Positions 42,981-49,755 of a stretch of DNA of 64,000 nt are shown here, piece after piece (the first letter of the stretch is position 1; the number at the start of each line of letters is the position of its first letter). The stretch covers positions 992,001-1,056,000 of the forward strand of contig OZ223205.1 of NCBI GenBank assembly GCA_965140395.1, written 5' to 3'. The stretch comes from Parvibaculum sp002684405 (GTDB taxonomy: Bacteria > Pseudomonadota > Alphaproteobacteria > Parvibaculales > Parvibaculaceae). The notes beneath the pieces were generated by a model. It had not been told where the DNA came from and searched no databases. It was given only the letters and a program-made list of their open reading frames with translations. Both the position numbers and the translations under genes were made by a program.

Positions 42981-43853
42981 TCATACGCCAAGCGGCACGG
43001 GCGCGGGCCGTCGAAGCTGATCGGTGTCGAGCCGCCCGGCGGCGTTTTGGTCGGCTGAAAAAAGTTTCGCCCATGCCAGCGCCCACTCCGGATCGGGCAC
43101 GCGCCTGGGGGTGTATCCGGGAACGAGGATGCGCAGGAGCTTAGGCGTTAGTTTGCGGAAAATGCGCAGCAGCAATCCGGCGAGGCGCAAACGCGATTTC
43201 AGGTCGTGCCAGAGCCGGTCTTCCCTGAGCAGGGTCTGGTATCCGCGCCGTGTCAGCAGAAAGATATGCGTCGTGGCGTAGAGGAAGCCATGGATGCGCC
43301 GGAAATACCCGCCCGCCACATGATCGAAAACGTCATAGGCCACATTCTTGTGTTCGATTTCCTCCACGAAATGCCAAAGCACCAGCGAGGCGACGCCGCT
43401 CTCGCTTCCGCCGAACAGATAGTCGCGATCCTCGACGAGCATTTGGCCGATAGCGAGCGCCATCGACTCAAACCCCTCCGCATAGGCGAGGTTGAAGGCG
43501 AGGGAATGTGTGGCTTCGATATCCGCATAGGAGGCGTCGAGCTTTGCTTCCAGCGCGTCGATTGACGTGTAGCCGCGGGCTTTCAGCTCGTCGTTGAATT
43601 TCCGGTGTTGCCGGAAATGCGTCGCTTCTTGCGCCACATAGGCGTCGAGGTCCCGCCGCAGCGCGTCGTCGCGTAGCAGGGGGCGGGCCTCGCGCATGGT
43701 GCGGATGAGATAGGGCTCCAGATAGGGCATGGCGAGCGAGGCCGCGTTGACGATCTGCGAGAACTCGGGCCGTTTGCGGTTCCAGTGGCCTTTCATGGCC
43801 GGCGAAAAGGCAAAGCCCATCCGCCGGATTGTCATGCGCGTTTCGGCGCTCAT
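42981..43853 (-). CDS. PF10118 family protein (predicted metal-dependent hydrolase) with diiron signature
   Basis: The protein has 290 residues; GGGAGGGGGACGAC precedes the ATG. Members of this family (COG3687) are annotated as metal-dependent hydrolases. Here the helices carry a full ferritin-like diiron set: Glu46 (YLEPYL), Glu76-x-x-His79 (EATHFRQH), Glu126 or Glu129 (AEGFES), and Glu165-x-x-His168 (EEIEHKNVAYDVF). The E...ExxH...E...ExxH order is that of diiron oxygenases such as AurF and R2-like enzymes. So an oxidase or oxygenase role is plausible and the 'hydrolase' name should be treated with care. It is the first gene of the operon, divergent from a TetR gene. Confidence 0.8.
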   Translation of the reverse strand: MSAETRMTIRRMGFAFSPAMKGHWNRKRPEFSQIVNAASLAMPYLEPYLIRTMREARPLLRDDALRRDLDAYVAQEATHFRQHRKFNDELKARGYTSIDALEAKLDASYADIEATHSLAFNLAYAEGFESMALAIGQMLVEDRDYLFGGSESGVASLVLWHFVEEIEHKNVAYDVFDHVAGGYFRRIHGFLYATTHIFLLTRRGYQTLLREDRLWHDLKSRLRLAGLLLRIFRKLTPKLLRILVPGYTPRRVPDPEWALAWAKLFSADQNAAGRLDTDQLRRPAPVPLGV

Positions 43854-43889
43854 GTCGTCCCCCTCCCGCAAAATAGAGCAAACAATCTA

Positions 43890-43909
43890 ATTAGAGTATT
43901 TCCTCTAAT
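43890..43909. promoter_or_regulatory. Perfect 7-bp palindromic operator between TetR and the diiron/StyC-like operon
   Basis: ATTAGAG and CTCTAAT are perfect arms around TATTTC. It lies in the 108-base gap between divergent genes, 37 bases from the PF10118 start and 53 bases from the TetR start. This is the usual place for a TetR operator acting on both promoters. Confidence 0.6.
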
Positions 43910-43961
43910 CTGCCGGAGTGTCAAGCCTTGGAGCCGCCGCGCGCGGGTAGTATGAAAAGGC

Positions 43962-44594
43962 ATGAGCAATCGCGAACGCATACTGGAATTGAGCCTCAAC
44001 CTCATGAACGAGGAAGGCGCGGCGGCCGGCACGACGACGCGTATCGCCGGGGAGCTGGGCATCAGCCCCGGCAATCTCTACTACCATTTCGGCAACCGGG
44101 AGGAGATCGTCCGGGTCTTGTTCGATGAGCTGGACAAGGAACTGCGCGCGGTGCTCGTCGAGGATGTCGGCCCGCCGATTTCGCCGGCGCGTTTCGCCGC
44201 CTTTTATCTGCGGAGTTTCGATCTGGCGTGGCGCTACCGGTTTTTCTTCGGCGGCCTGCTGGGGCTTCTGCGCCGGGACGATGTACTCGCCGCCCGCTAT
44301 CGCGATCTTCAGGACTGGGGGATCGGCGAACTGGAGCGGATCGCCGGTCAGCTCGTGAAGGACGGCAACATGACCCGTCCGGGCGGGCGCGGCGGGTTGC
44401 GGTCCGTCGCGCTCAATACCTGGCTGATATGGATGAACTGGATCCGCTTTCTGCAGATATCCGGCAAACGCGCCATCGAACATGAAGATATGGCCGATGG
44501 CGCGAGCCAGCTATTCGACATTCTGGCGCCCTATCTCGATCCCGCTTTCGAGCGATCGGCCCGCCGTGCACTGGCGCGCGACCTGCCTCGATAG
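43962..44594 (+). CDS. TetR family regulator of the diiron/StyC-like operon
   Basis: The protein has 210 residues. The HTH (about 1-50) begins SNRERILELSLNLMNEEG and includes TTRIAGELGISPGNLYYHFG, the classic ...LYYHF ending. The rest is a TetR_C domain. It is divergent from the PF10118 gene with a perfect inverted repeat in between, so it probably represses that operon in the absence of an inducer. The inducer may be the operon's substrate. The downstream gap to the SDR gene contains a G-rich tract. Confidence 0.87.
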   Translation: MSNRERILELSLNLMNEEGAAAGTTTRIAGELGISPGNLYYHFGNREEIVRVLFDELDKELRAVLVEDVGPPISPARFAAFYLRSFDLAWRYRFFFGGLLGLLRRDDVLAARYRDLQDWGIGELERIAGQLVKDGNMTRPGGRGGLRSVALNTWLIWMNWIRFLQISGKRAIEHEDMADGASQLFDILAPYLDPAFERSARRALARDLPR

Positions 44595-44608
44595 CCCGCA
44601 ACGCGCCC

Positions 44609-44642
44609 GGGCTTGGGTGTTAGGGGTTTAGTGGGCTTAGGG
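44609..44642 (+). repeat. G-quadruplex-type tract with telomere-like repeats
   Basis: Five G-runs of three or four occur with loops of 3, 5, 6 and 4 bases: GGG-CTT-GGG-TGTTA-GGGG, then TTTAGT-GGG-CTTA-GGG. It fits the G3N1-7 quadruplex rule on the + strand and contains TTAGGG-like units. It fills the 52-base gap between the convergent TetR and SDR genes. No function is shown. Confidence 0.6.
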
Positions 44643-44646
44643 AGGC

Positions 44647-45471
44647 TTAGATGTCTTCCAGCCCCATTTCCTTGCGGAACATGACCTTGCCATAGGAAGC
44701 CGGCATCAGCCGCTGCATCCAGTCGACGAGATGCGCGTCCATGCCGATCAGGATGCGGCCCTTGTCCTTGCGGATGCCCTTGAGGATGACCTGCGCGGCG
44801 CGGTCCGGCGTCGTGCGCGCGATCTTGTCGAAACCGGAGGCCGCTTCCTCCCGCGTCGTCGCCTGGGTGGATTGGAGGAAGCGCGCATTGCGCACGATAT
44901 TGGTCTTGATGCCGCCCGGATGGACGCAAGATACCTTGATATCCGTACGCTGAAGTTCGTGGCGCAGCGCCTCGGTGAAACCGCGAATGGCGAACTTTGC
45001 CGAGTTGTAGGCCGCTTGAGACGGCACGGAGATGATGCCGAAAATGCTCGACACATTCACGATGTGCCCTGCGCCCTTGGCCTGTAGCTGAGGCAGGAAG
45101 GCCTTGGTGCCATAGACCATGCCCCAGAAGTCGATATTCATCACCCATTCGAAATCGTCGAAGGCCAGCTCCTCGACCTTGGCGATCTGGGCGACGCCGG
45201 CATTGTTGATGACGATATCCGCGCCGCCATGGCTCGTTTCGATATCCTGCGCGAAGGCGAAAACGGCATCCTTGTCCGCCACGTCGAGGAGATAGGTCGA
45301 AACCTTGCCGCCCTCCGCCTCGATCCGTTTCGCGGTCTCCGCAAGCCCCTCCCGGTCGAGATCCGAGGCGCAGATCGTAGCCCCTTCCCGGGCGAGTGCG
45401 ATGGCGGTGGCGCGTCCGATCCCGCTCGCGGCGCCGGTGATGGTGGCGACTTTTCCGGAAATCTCCGTCAT
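44647..45471 (-). CDS. Short-chain dehydrogenase/reductase
   Basis: The protein has 274 residues. It is a classical SDR: TITGAASGIG (residues 10-19) binds the cofactor, DIVINNAG (85-92) stabilises the sheet, Ser141/Ser142 (VNVSSIFG) with Tyr155 and Lys159 (AAYNSAKFA) form the catalytic set. Asp37 in ASDLDREGL suggests NAD(H) preference. A C-terminal extension (about 190-274) gives longer substrate binding, as in SDRs acting on lipids or sterols. The gene is convergent with the TetR gene and divergent from the acyl-CoA dehydrogenase gene. Confidence 0.88.
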   Translation of the reverse strand: MTEISGKVATITGAASGIGRATAIALAREGATICASDLDREGLAETAKRIEAEGGKVSTYLLDVADKDAVFAFAQDIETSHGGADIVINNAGVAQIAKVEELAFDDFEWVMNIDFWGMVYGTKAFLPQLQAKGAGHIVNVSSIFGIISVPSQAAYNSAKFAIRGFTEALRHELQRTDIKVSCVHPGGIKTNIVRNARFLQSTQATTREEAASGFDKIARTTPDRAAQVILKGIRKDKGRILIGMDAHLVDWMQRLMPASYGKVMFRKEMGLEDI

Positions 45472-45626
45472 GGGCTATTCGCTCTCCAGTTGATTTCGAA
45501 ACCGGCCGACACTACGCGATTTGCCGCCCGCTTTCACGTGGTTGCTTGTATTCATGTGTTGCGGTTGGCCGAACCGGCCCTTCTCCCCCTAGAATGCCGC
45601 CAACGAAATAAGGGGAGGAGACGAAA

Positions 45627-46844
45627 ATGGACATCAAACCCATCGCCGGGCTCGACGACCGGATCAACGATATCCGGCTCATGACGGCAAAGGTCGTGAA
45701 CGAGGAGATCATTCCGGCCGAACCGGTTCTTTATAAGGGCGGCGATGAGGCCGAAGCCGTTCGCGCCGGCATCCGGGACAAGGTGAAGGAACTCGGTCTG
45801 TGGGCGCCGCACCTGCCGGAGGAGTATGGCGGCATGGGGATCGGCTTTCTCGCCCATGCCTATATGAACGAGGTCATGGCCTGGAGCCCCTTCTCCGCGC
45901 GCCTTTTCGGCGTCGTCGCGCCCAATTCCGGCAATCAGAAGATCCTGCTGAAATACGGCACGCCCGAGCAGAAGAAGAAATGGCTGGAGCCGCTCGTCGC
46001 GGGCGAGATCGAATCCTGCTTTTCGATGACCGAGCCGGATCAGCCCGGCTCCAATCCCTATGCCATCCAGACACGCGCGGTGAAGGACGGCGATCACTGG
46101 GTGATCGACGGCCATAAATGGTTCACCTCCAACGGGCGCCGCGCCGACATCGCCATCGTCATGTGCCGCACCGAGCAGGATGACGGCAAGGGCGGCACCA
46201 AGGACAAGATGACCCAGATCATCGTGCCCATGGATACGCCCGGCGTGAACATCATCCGCTCCGTCCCCGTCTGGGGGCATACCAATGGCGACCATTGTGA
46301 AATTCGGTACGAAAATGTCCGTGTGCCGCTTGAAAACCAGCTCGGGCGCACCGGCACCGGCCATCAGGCCGCCCAGGACCGGCTGGGCGAGGGCCGCGTC
46401 TTTCACTGCATGAACTCGATCGGCCAGATGTGGCGCGCCTTCGACCTCATGTGCAAACGCGCCATGACGCGCGAAGTGCATGGCGGCACGCTTGCGACCA
46501 AGCAGTTCATTCAGGGCTTCATCGCCGACAGCTATATGGACATCCAGTCCGCCCGGCTGATGACGCTGCATTGCGCCCATCAGATGGAAGCCGGAGGCGA
46601 TGCGCGTACGGATATTTCGGCGATCAAGATCTTCGTGCCCGCCGCCTTCGAGCGCGTGGTCGACCGCGCCATCCAGGTGCATGGTGCGCTGGGCGTTTCA
46701 GGCGACACACCTCTTTCCGGCATGTATATGGGCGCGCGCACGCTTCGCCTCGCCGACGGGCCGGATGAAGTTCATCGTATTGTCATCGCGAAGAATGTTC
46801 TCAAATGTTATCAGGAAGGCGCGAGCTGGGATTTCGGCGCCTGA
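45627..46844 (+). CDS. Acyl-CoA dehydrogenase (ACAD10/11-like)
   Basis: The protein has 405 residues; AGGGGAGGAGACGAAA precedes the ATG. CFSMTEPDQPGSNPYAIQTR is the FAD/substrate motif (residues about 131-150), DGHKWFTSNGRRADIAIVM is the following conserved strand, and IQVHGALGVSGDTPLSGMY and RLADGPDEVHRIVIAKNVL are C-terminal motifs. The later PDEVH sequence is characteristic of the ACAD10/11 group that acts on 4-hydroxy or long-chain acyl-CoAs, but that is family knowledge and not shown here. It ends 78 bases before phoR and is not functionally tied to it. Confidence 0.9.
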   Translation: MDIKPIAGLDDRINDIRLMTAKVVNEEIIPAEPVLYKGGDEAEAVRAGIRDKVKELGLWAPHLPEEYGGMGIGFLAHAYMNEVMAWSPFSARLFGVVAPNSGNQKILLKYGTPEQKKKWLEPLVAGEIESCFSMTEPDQPGSNPYAIQTRAVKDGDHWVIDGHKWFTSNGRRADIAIVMCRTEQDDGKGGTKDKMTQIIVPMDTPGVNIIRSVPVWGHTNGDHCEIRYENVRVPLENQLGRTGTGHQAAQDRLGEGRVFHCMNSIGQMWRAFDLMCKRAMTREVHGGTLATKQFIQGFIADSYMDIQSARLMTLHCAHQMEAGGDARTDISAIKIFVPAAFERVVDRAIQVHGALGVSGDTPLSGMYMGARTLRLADGPDEVHRIVIAKNVLKCYQEGASWDFGA

Positions 46845-46853
46845 TGTTATGAT

Positions 46854-46870
46854 GAATCACACGGTGATTC
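46854..46870. promoter_or_regulatory. Inverted repeat with two GANTC sites upstream of phoR
   Basis: GAATCAC and GTGATTC are perfect arms around ACG. Each arm contains a CcrM methylation site (GAATC and GATTC). It lies 52 bases before the phoR start. Possible methylation-dependent control is inferred. Confidence 0.45.
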
Positions 46871-46922
46871 GCCGTCTGCGAACGAAACCGTCTACGAATG
46901 AATTTATGAGGATGGAAAACCG

Positions 46923-48332
46923 GTGGTAGTGCCCCCGGAGCAGGAAGAGGCCGATAGGGGCCGGATGACGATGCGGCAATACATGACGCATTGGTCCGGT
47001 GCGCGAACCTTTATCGCCGCGGCCACCGTCGCATTCGGCCTGCTTTATCTCGGCGGGGCCATTCATGCTGCCGCGGCGCTTGCCGCATATGGCTTTCTCC
47101 TCATCGTAGTGCTGGCGCGGGCCGCGATTGCCGGCGAAACCCGCCCCGTCCGGGTGGCCGGCGCATCCGGCGAAAAGCGCACCATCCCGCTTGGCAGCGG
47201 TCCCTCCCTCACCATCCTCGACCGCCTGCCCGATCCGCTGATCGTTCTCGACGGTGCAGGCCGCGTCCTGCTGCGCAACAGCGCGGCGGAGCCGCTGGTC
47301 GTCAAACAGGCGGTCGGCAAGCATGTCGCGACCGTGCTGCGCAATGCCCCGCTCATTTCCTGTATCGAATCGGTCTTGAAGGGCGGCCCGGCCTGCTCGG
47401 TCGAATACACGCTGCCGGTACCCATCGAGCGTCATTTCAACGCCTTCGTCACTCCGATCGAAACGGAAAGCGCCGGGCCGGGACCGCGGAAGAATTTTCT
47501 CGTGCTGGTGCTGCTTCACGATCTCACCGAGGCCAAGCGCGTGGAATCCATGCGTGTGGACTTCGTGGCCAATGCCAGCCACGAGCTGAAAACGCCCCTG
47601 GCCTCGCTGTCGGGTTTCATCGACACGCTGAGCGGCCATGCGAAGGACGACCCGGAAGCGCGCGAGAAGTTCCTCGGGATCATGAGCGATCAGGCACAGC
47701 GCATGCGCCGCCTGATTGACGATCTCCTTTCCCTGTCGCGCATCGAACTGCGCGAACATGTGCTGCCCGACCAGCTTGTGAGCCTGCAGGGCGTGATGGA
47801 AGACGTGATGGACGCGCTGACGCCGATCGCGCGCGATTCGGGCGTGGAGCTTGTCGCCTCCGCCCCCGCCACCCTGCCGCCGGTCAGGGGGGAGCGTGAC
47901 GAGCTGGCCCAGATCATCCAGAACCTCGTCGACAATGCACTGCGTTATGCGCAATCGGGCAAGCGAATCGAAATCGGCCTGTCCAGGGAAACCAAAGGCA
48001 GCCGCGATGTCGTCCGCCTGACGGTCCGGGATTTCGGGCCTGGCATTGCGCGCGAGCATATTCCGCGCCTGACCGAGCGCTTCTACCGCGTCGACGCGGC
48101 GACTTCCCGGGCCCGTGGCGGCACCGGTCTCGGCCTTGCCATCGTCAAGCATATCGTGAACCGGCATCAGGGCACGCTGTCCATCGAGAGCGAAATCGGC
48201 AAGGGAACGACCTTCCTGGTCCAGATTCCCGTCGCCGAGAGCGGGCAGGGCGCCCCGGCCGGGCCCTCGGAAGAGGCCGATGACGCCACGACCCAAAATG
48301 ACGCATCTGCGAGCGTTCAGGCCGCCCAATAG
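46923..48332 (+). CDS. phoR: Phosphate regulon sensor histidine kinase PhoR
   Basis: The protein has 469 residues. The start may also be the ATG 14 codons downstream. Two membrane segments occur near the N-terminus (TFIAAATVAFGLLYLGGAI and AAALAAYGFLLIVVLARAAI). A PAS domain follows (about 95-200). The HisKA box is at VANASHELKTPLASL with phospho-acceptor His220; the ATPase part has NLVDNALRYA (N box) and GGTGLGLAIVKHIVNRHQG (G2 box). It is the first gene of the cluster ending in phoB and senses phosphate through the Pst-PhoU complex. The short loop between membrane segments fits PhoR, which does not bind a ligand itself. Confidence 0.9.
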   Translation: MVVPPEQEEADRGRMTMRQYMTHWSGARTFIAAATVAFGLLYLGGAIHAAAALAAYGFLLIVVLARAAIAGETRPVRVAGASGEKRTIPLGSGPSLTILDRLPDPLIVLDGAGRVLLRNSAAEPLVVKQAVGKHVATVLRNAPLISCIESVLKGGPACSVEYTLPVPIERHFNAFVTPIETESAGPGPRKNFLVLVLLHDLTEAKRVESMRVDFVANASHELKTPLASLSGFIDTLSGHAKDDPEAREKFLGIMSDQAQRMRRLIDDLLSLSRIELREHVLPDQLVSLQGVMEDVMDALTPIARDSGVELVASAPATLPPVRGERDELAQIIQNLVDNALRYAQSGKRIEIGLSRETKGSRDVVRLTVRDFGPGIAREHIPRLTERFYRVDAATSRARGGTGLGLAIVKHIVNRHQGTLSIESEIGKGTTFLVQIPVAESGQGAPAGPSEEADDATTQNDASASVQAAQ

Positions 48333-48370
48333 CCTGTTTTCATTGCTGGATTTGTAATTATTTCACATTC

Positions 48371-48386
48371 GGATTCGTGGGAATCC
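48371..48386. promoter_or_regulatory. Inverted repeat with two GANTC sites upstream of pstS
   Basis: GGATTC and GAATCC are perfect arms around GTGG and hold one GATTC and one GAATC. It lies 28 bases upstream of the Pho-box-like sequence. It resembles the pair found before phoR. Confidence 0.4.
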
Positions 48387-48413
48387 AAGGGTTTCCGTGC
48401 GTCTCCACCGTCA

Positions 48414-48431
48414 CCTTCAAAAAAGTGTCAT
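48414..48431 (+). promoter_or_regulatory. Pho-box-like PhoB site upstream of pstS
   Basis: CCTTCAA-AAAA-GTGTCAT matches the 7-4-7 Pho-box layout (CTGTCAT repeats 11 bases apart); the second half is 6/7, the first 4/7, and a third weak repeat (GCGTCGT) lies 11 bases on. The pstS start is 130 bases downstream. Confidence 0.5.
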
Positions 48432-48452
48432 CTAAGCGTCGTAAACGCTTAG
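48432..48452. repeat. Perfect 7-bp inverted repeat next to the Pho box
   Basis: CTAAGCG and CGCTTAG are perfect arms around TCGTAAA, directly after the Pho-box-like sequence. It may be another regulator site near the pstS promoter or an RNA hairpin. Confidence 0.45.
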
Positions 48453-48560
48453 TCAGTCGCTTCTAGCGTCCGCCACGCCTGAAGGTAAGAACAGCTGCGG
48501 CAAAGAGGGAGGCCTCCTACCGGCTCCCCGTGTCCGGCTCTCACAGACTGGAGATTAATC

Positions 48561-49601
48561 GTGAAACTCAAGAATCTGACGATGGCTGCGACCGTTGTCG
48601 TCGCCACTCTCGGCGTAGCGGGCGTTGCCCAGGCGCGCGACCAGGTTTCGATCGCCGGTTCGTCGACGGTGCTGCCCTACGCCACGATCGTGGCCGAGCA
48701 GTTCGGTTCGGCGTTCCCGAACTTCAAGACGCCCGTCGTTGAATCCGGCGGCTCCTCCGCCGGCCTGAAGCAGTTCTGTCAGGGCATCGGCGAAGAATAT
48801 ATCGACGTCGCCGACGCGTCCCGCGCGATCAAGAAAAAGGAAATCGAAGCTTGCGCCGCCAACGGCGTGAAGGAAATCGTCCAGGTCAAGATCGGCTATG
48901 ACGGTATCGTCTTCGCTTCCGACGTGAACGGCCCCTCTTTCGCTTTCGAGCCGAAGGACTGGTTCCTGGCGCTGTCCAACGAAGTTCCGGTCGACGGCAA
49001 GATGGTCGCCAACCCGAACAAGAAATGGTCCGACATCAACCCGAATTTCCCCGACTGGGAAATCAAGGCGTTCATTCCGGGCGAAAAGCACGGCACGCGC
49101 GAAGTGTTCGAAGACAAGGTGATCCTTGCCGGTTGTGAAGCCGCTGGCGGCTTCGACATCTACAAGGATGGCGGCATGGACAAGAAGGCCGCCCAGAAGG
49201 CCTGCATCAAGCTGCGCACCGACGGCGCCTCCACCGACATCGACGGCGACTACACCGAAACGCTCGGCCGTCTGCAGTCGAACAAGCAGGCCATCGGCGT
49301 GTTCGGTCTCTCCTTCTACGAGAACAACACCGACAAGCTGAAGGTCGCCACGATGGGCGGCGTCACGCCTTCCGTCGAGACGATCGCCAAGGGTGTGTAT
49401 CCGGTTTCCCGTCCGCTCTTCTTCTACGTGAAGAAGGCCCATGTCGGCGTGATCCCCGGCCTCAAGGAATATGCGACGTTCTTCATGAGCGACGCGATGG
49501 CCGGCCCGGACGGCCCGCTTGCCGAATACGGCCTCGTGCCGCTGCCGGCGAACGAGCTGAAGGAAGTTCAGGAAACCGTGGCTGAAATGAAGCCCATGTA
49601 A
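48561..49601 (+). CDS. pstS: Periplasmic phosphate-binding protein PstS
   Basis: The protein has 346 residues and starts with GTG behind CTGGAGATTAATC. A signal peptide (MKLKNLTMAATVVVATLGVA...AQA) ends near residue 26. The mature part begins RDQVSIAGSSTVLPYA and contains ESGGSSAGLKQFCQG and EDKVILAGC. Ser and Thr residues in IAGSSTV and the GSSAG loop form the phosphate site. PstS captures phosphate in the periplasm and passes it to PstCAB. It is preceded by Pho-box-like DNA and followed by a strong hairpin. Confidence 0.95.
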   Translation: MKLKNLTMAATVVVATLGVAGVAQARDQVSIAGSSTVLPYATIVAEQFGSAFPNFKTPVVESGGSSAGLKQFCQGIGEEYIDVADASRAIKKKEIEACAANGVKEIVQVKIGYDGIVFASDVNGPSFAFEPKDWFLALSNEVPVDGKMVANPNKKWSDINPNFPDWEIKAFIPGEKHGTREVFEDKVILAGCEAAGGFDIYKDGGMDKKAAQKACIKLRTDGASTDIDGDYTETLGRLQSNKQAIGVFGLSFYENNTDKLKVATMGGVTPSVETIAKGVYPVSRPLFFYVKKAHVGVIPGLKEYATFFMSDAMAGPDGPLAEYGLVPLPANELKEVQETVAEMKPM

Positions 49602-49616
49602 TCCTGGTTCTGCCAG

Positions 49617-49644
49617 GGAGCCGGTGCCCTCGGGCGCCGGCTCC
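49617..49644 (+). repeat. Stem-loop between pstS and pstC
   Basis: GGAGCCGGTGCC pairs with GGCGCCGGCTCC (one G-U pair) around a CTCG tetraloop, 15 bases after the pstS stop. No T-run follows. It may protect pstS mRNA or lower expression of downstream genes, as seen in other transport operons. Confidence 0.55.
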
Positions 49645-49755
49645 TCCTCCGGCTTTCGCCGGAAATTTCTAAGTGAAGTTTCTAAGTCCAGTCGGGACCT
49701 TGTCTGTCGCAAGAGGTCCGGCGTCCCTCCGGGATGCATAACGGGAAGAGCGGTA

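Noticed and set aside
46857..48329. A 490-codon minus-strand open frame opposite phoR
   Set aside because: phoR has all kinase boxes; the minus frame is a mirror of it.
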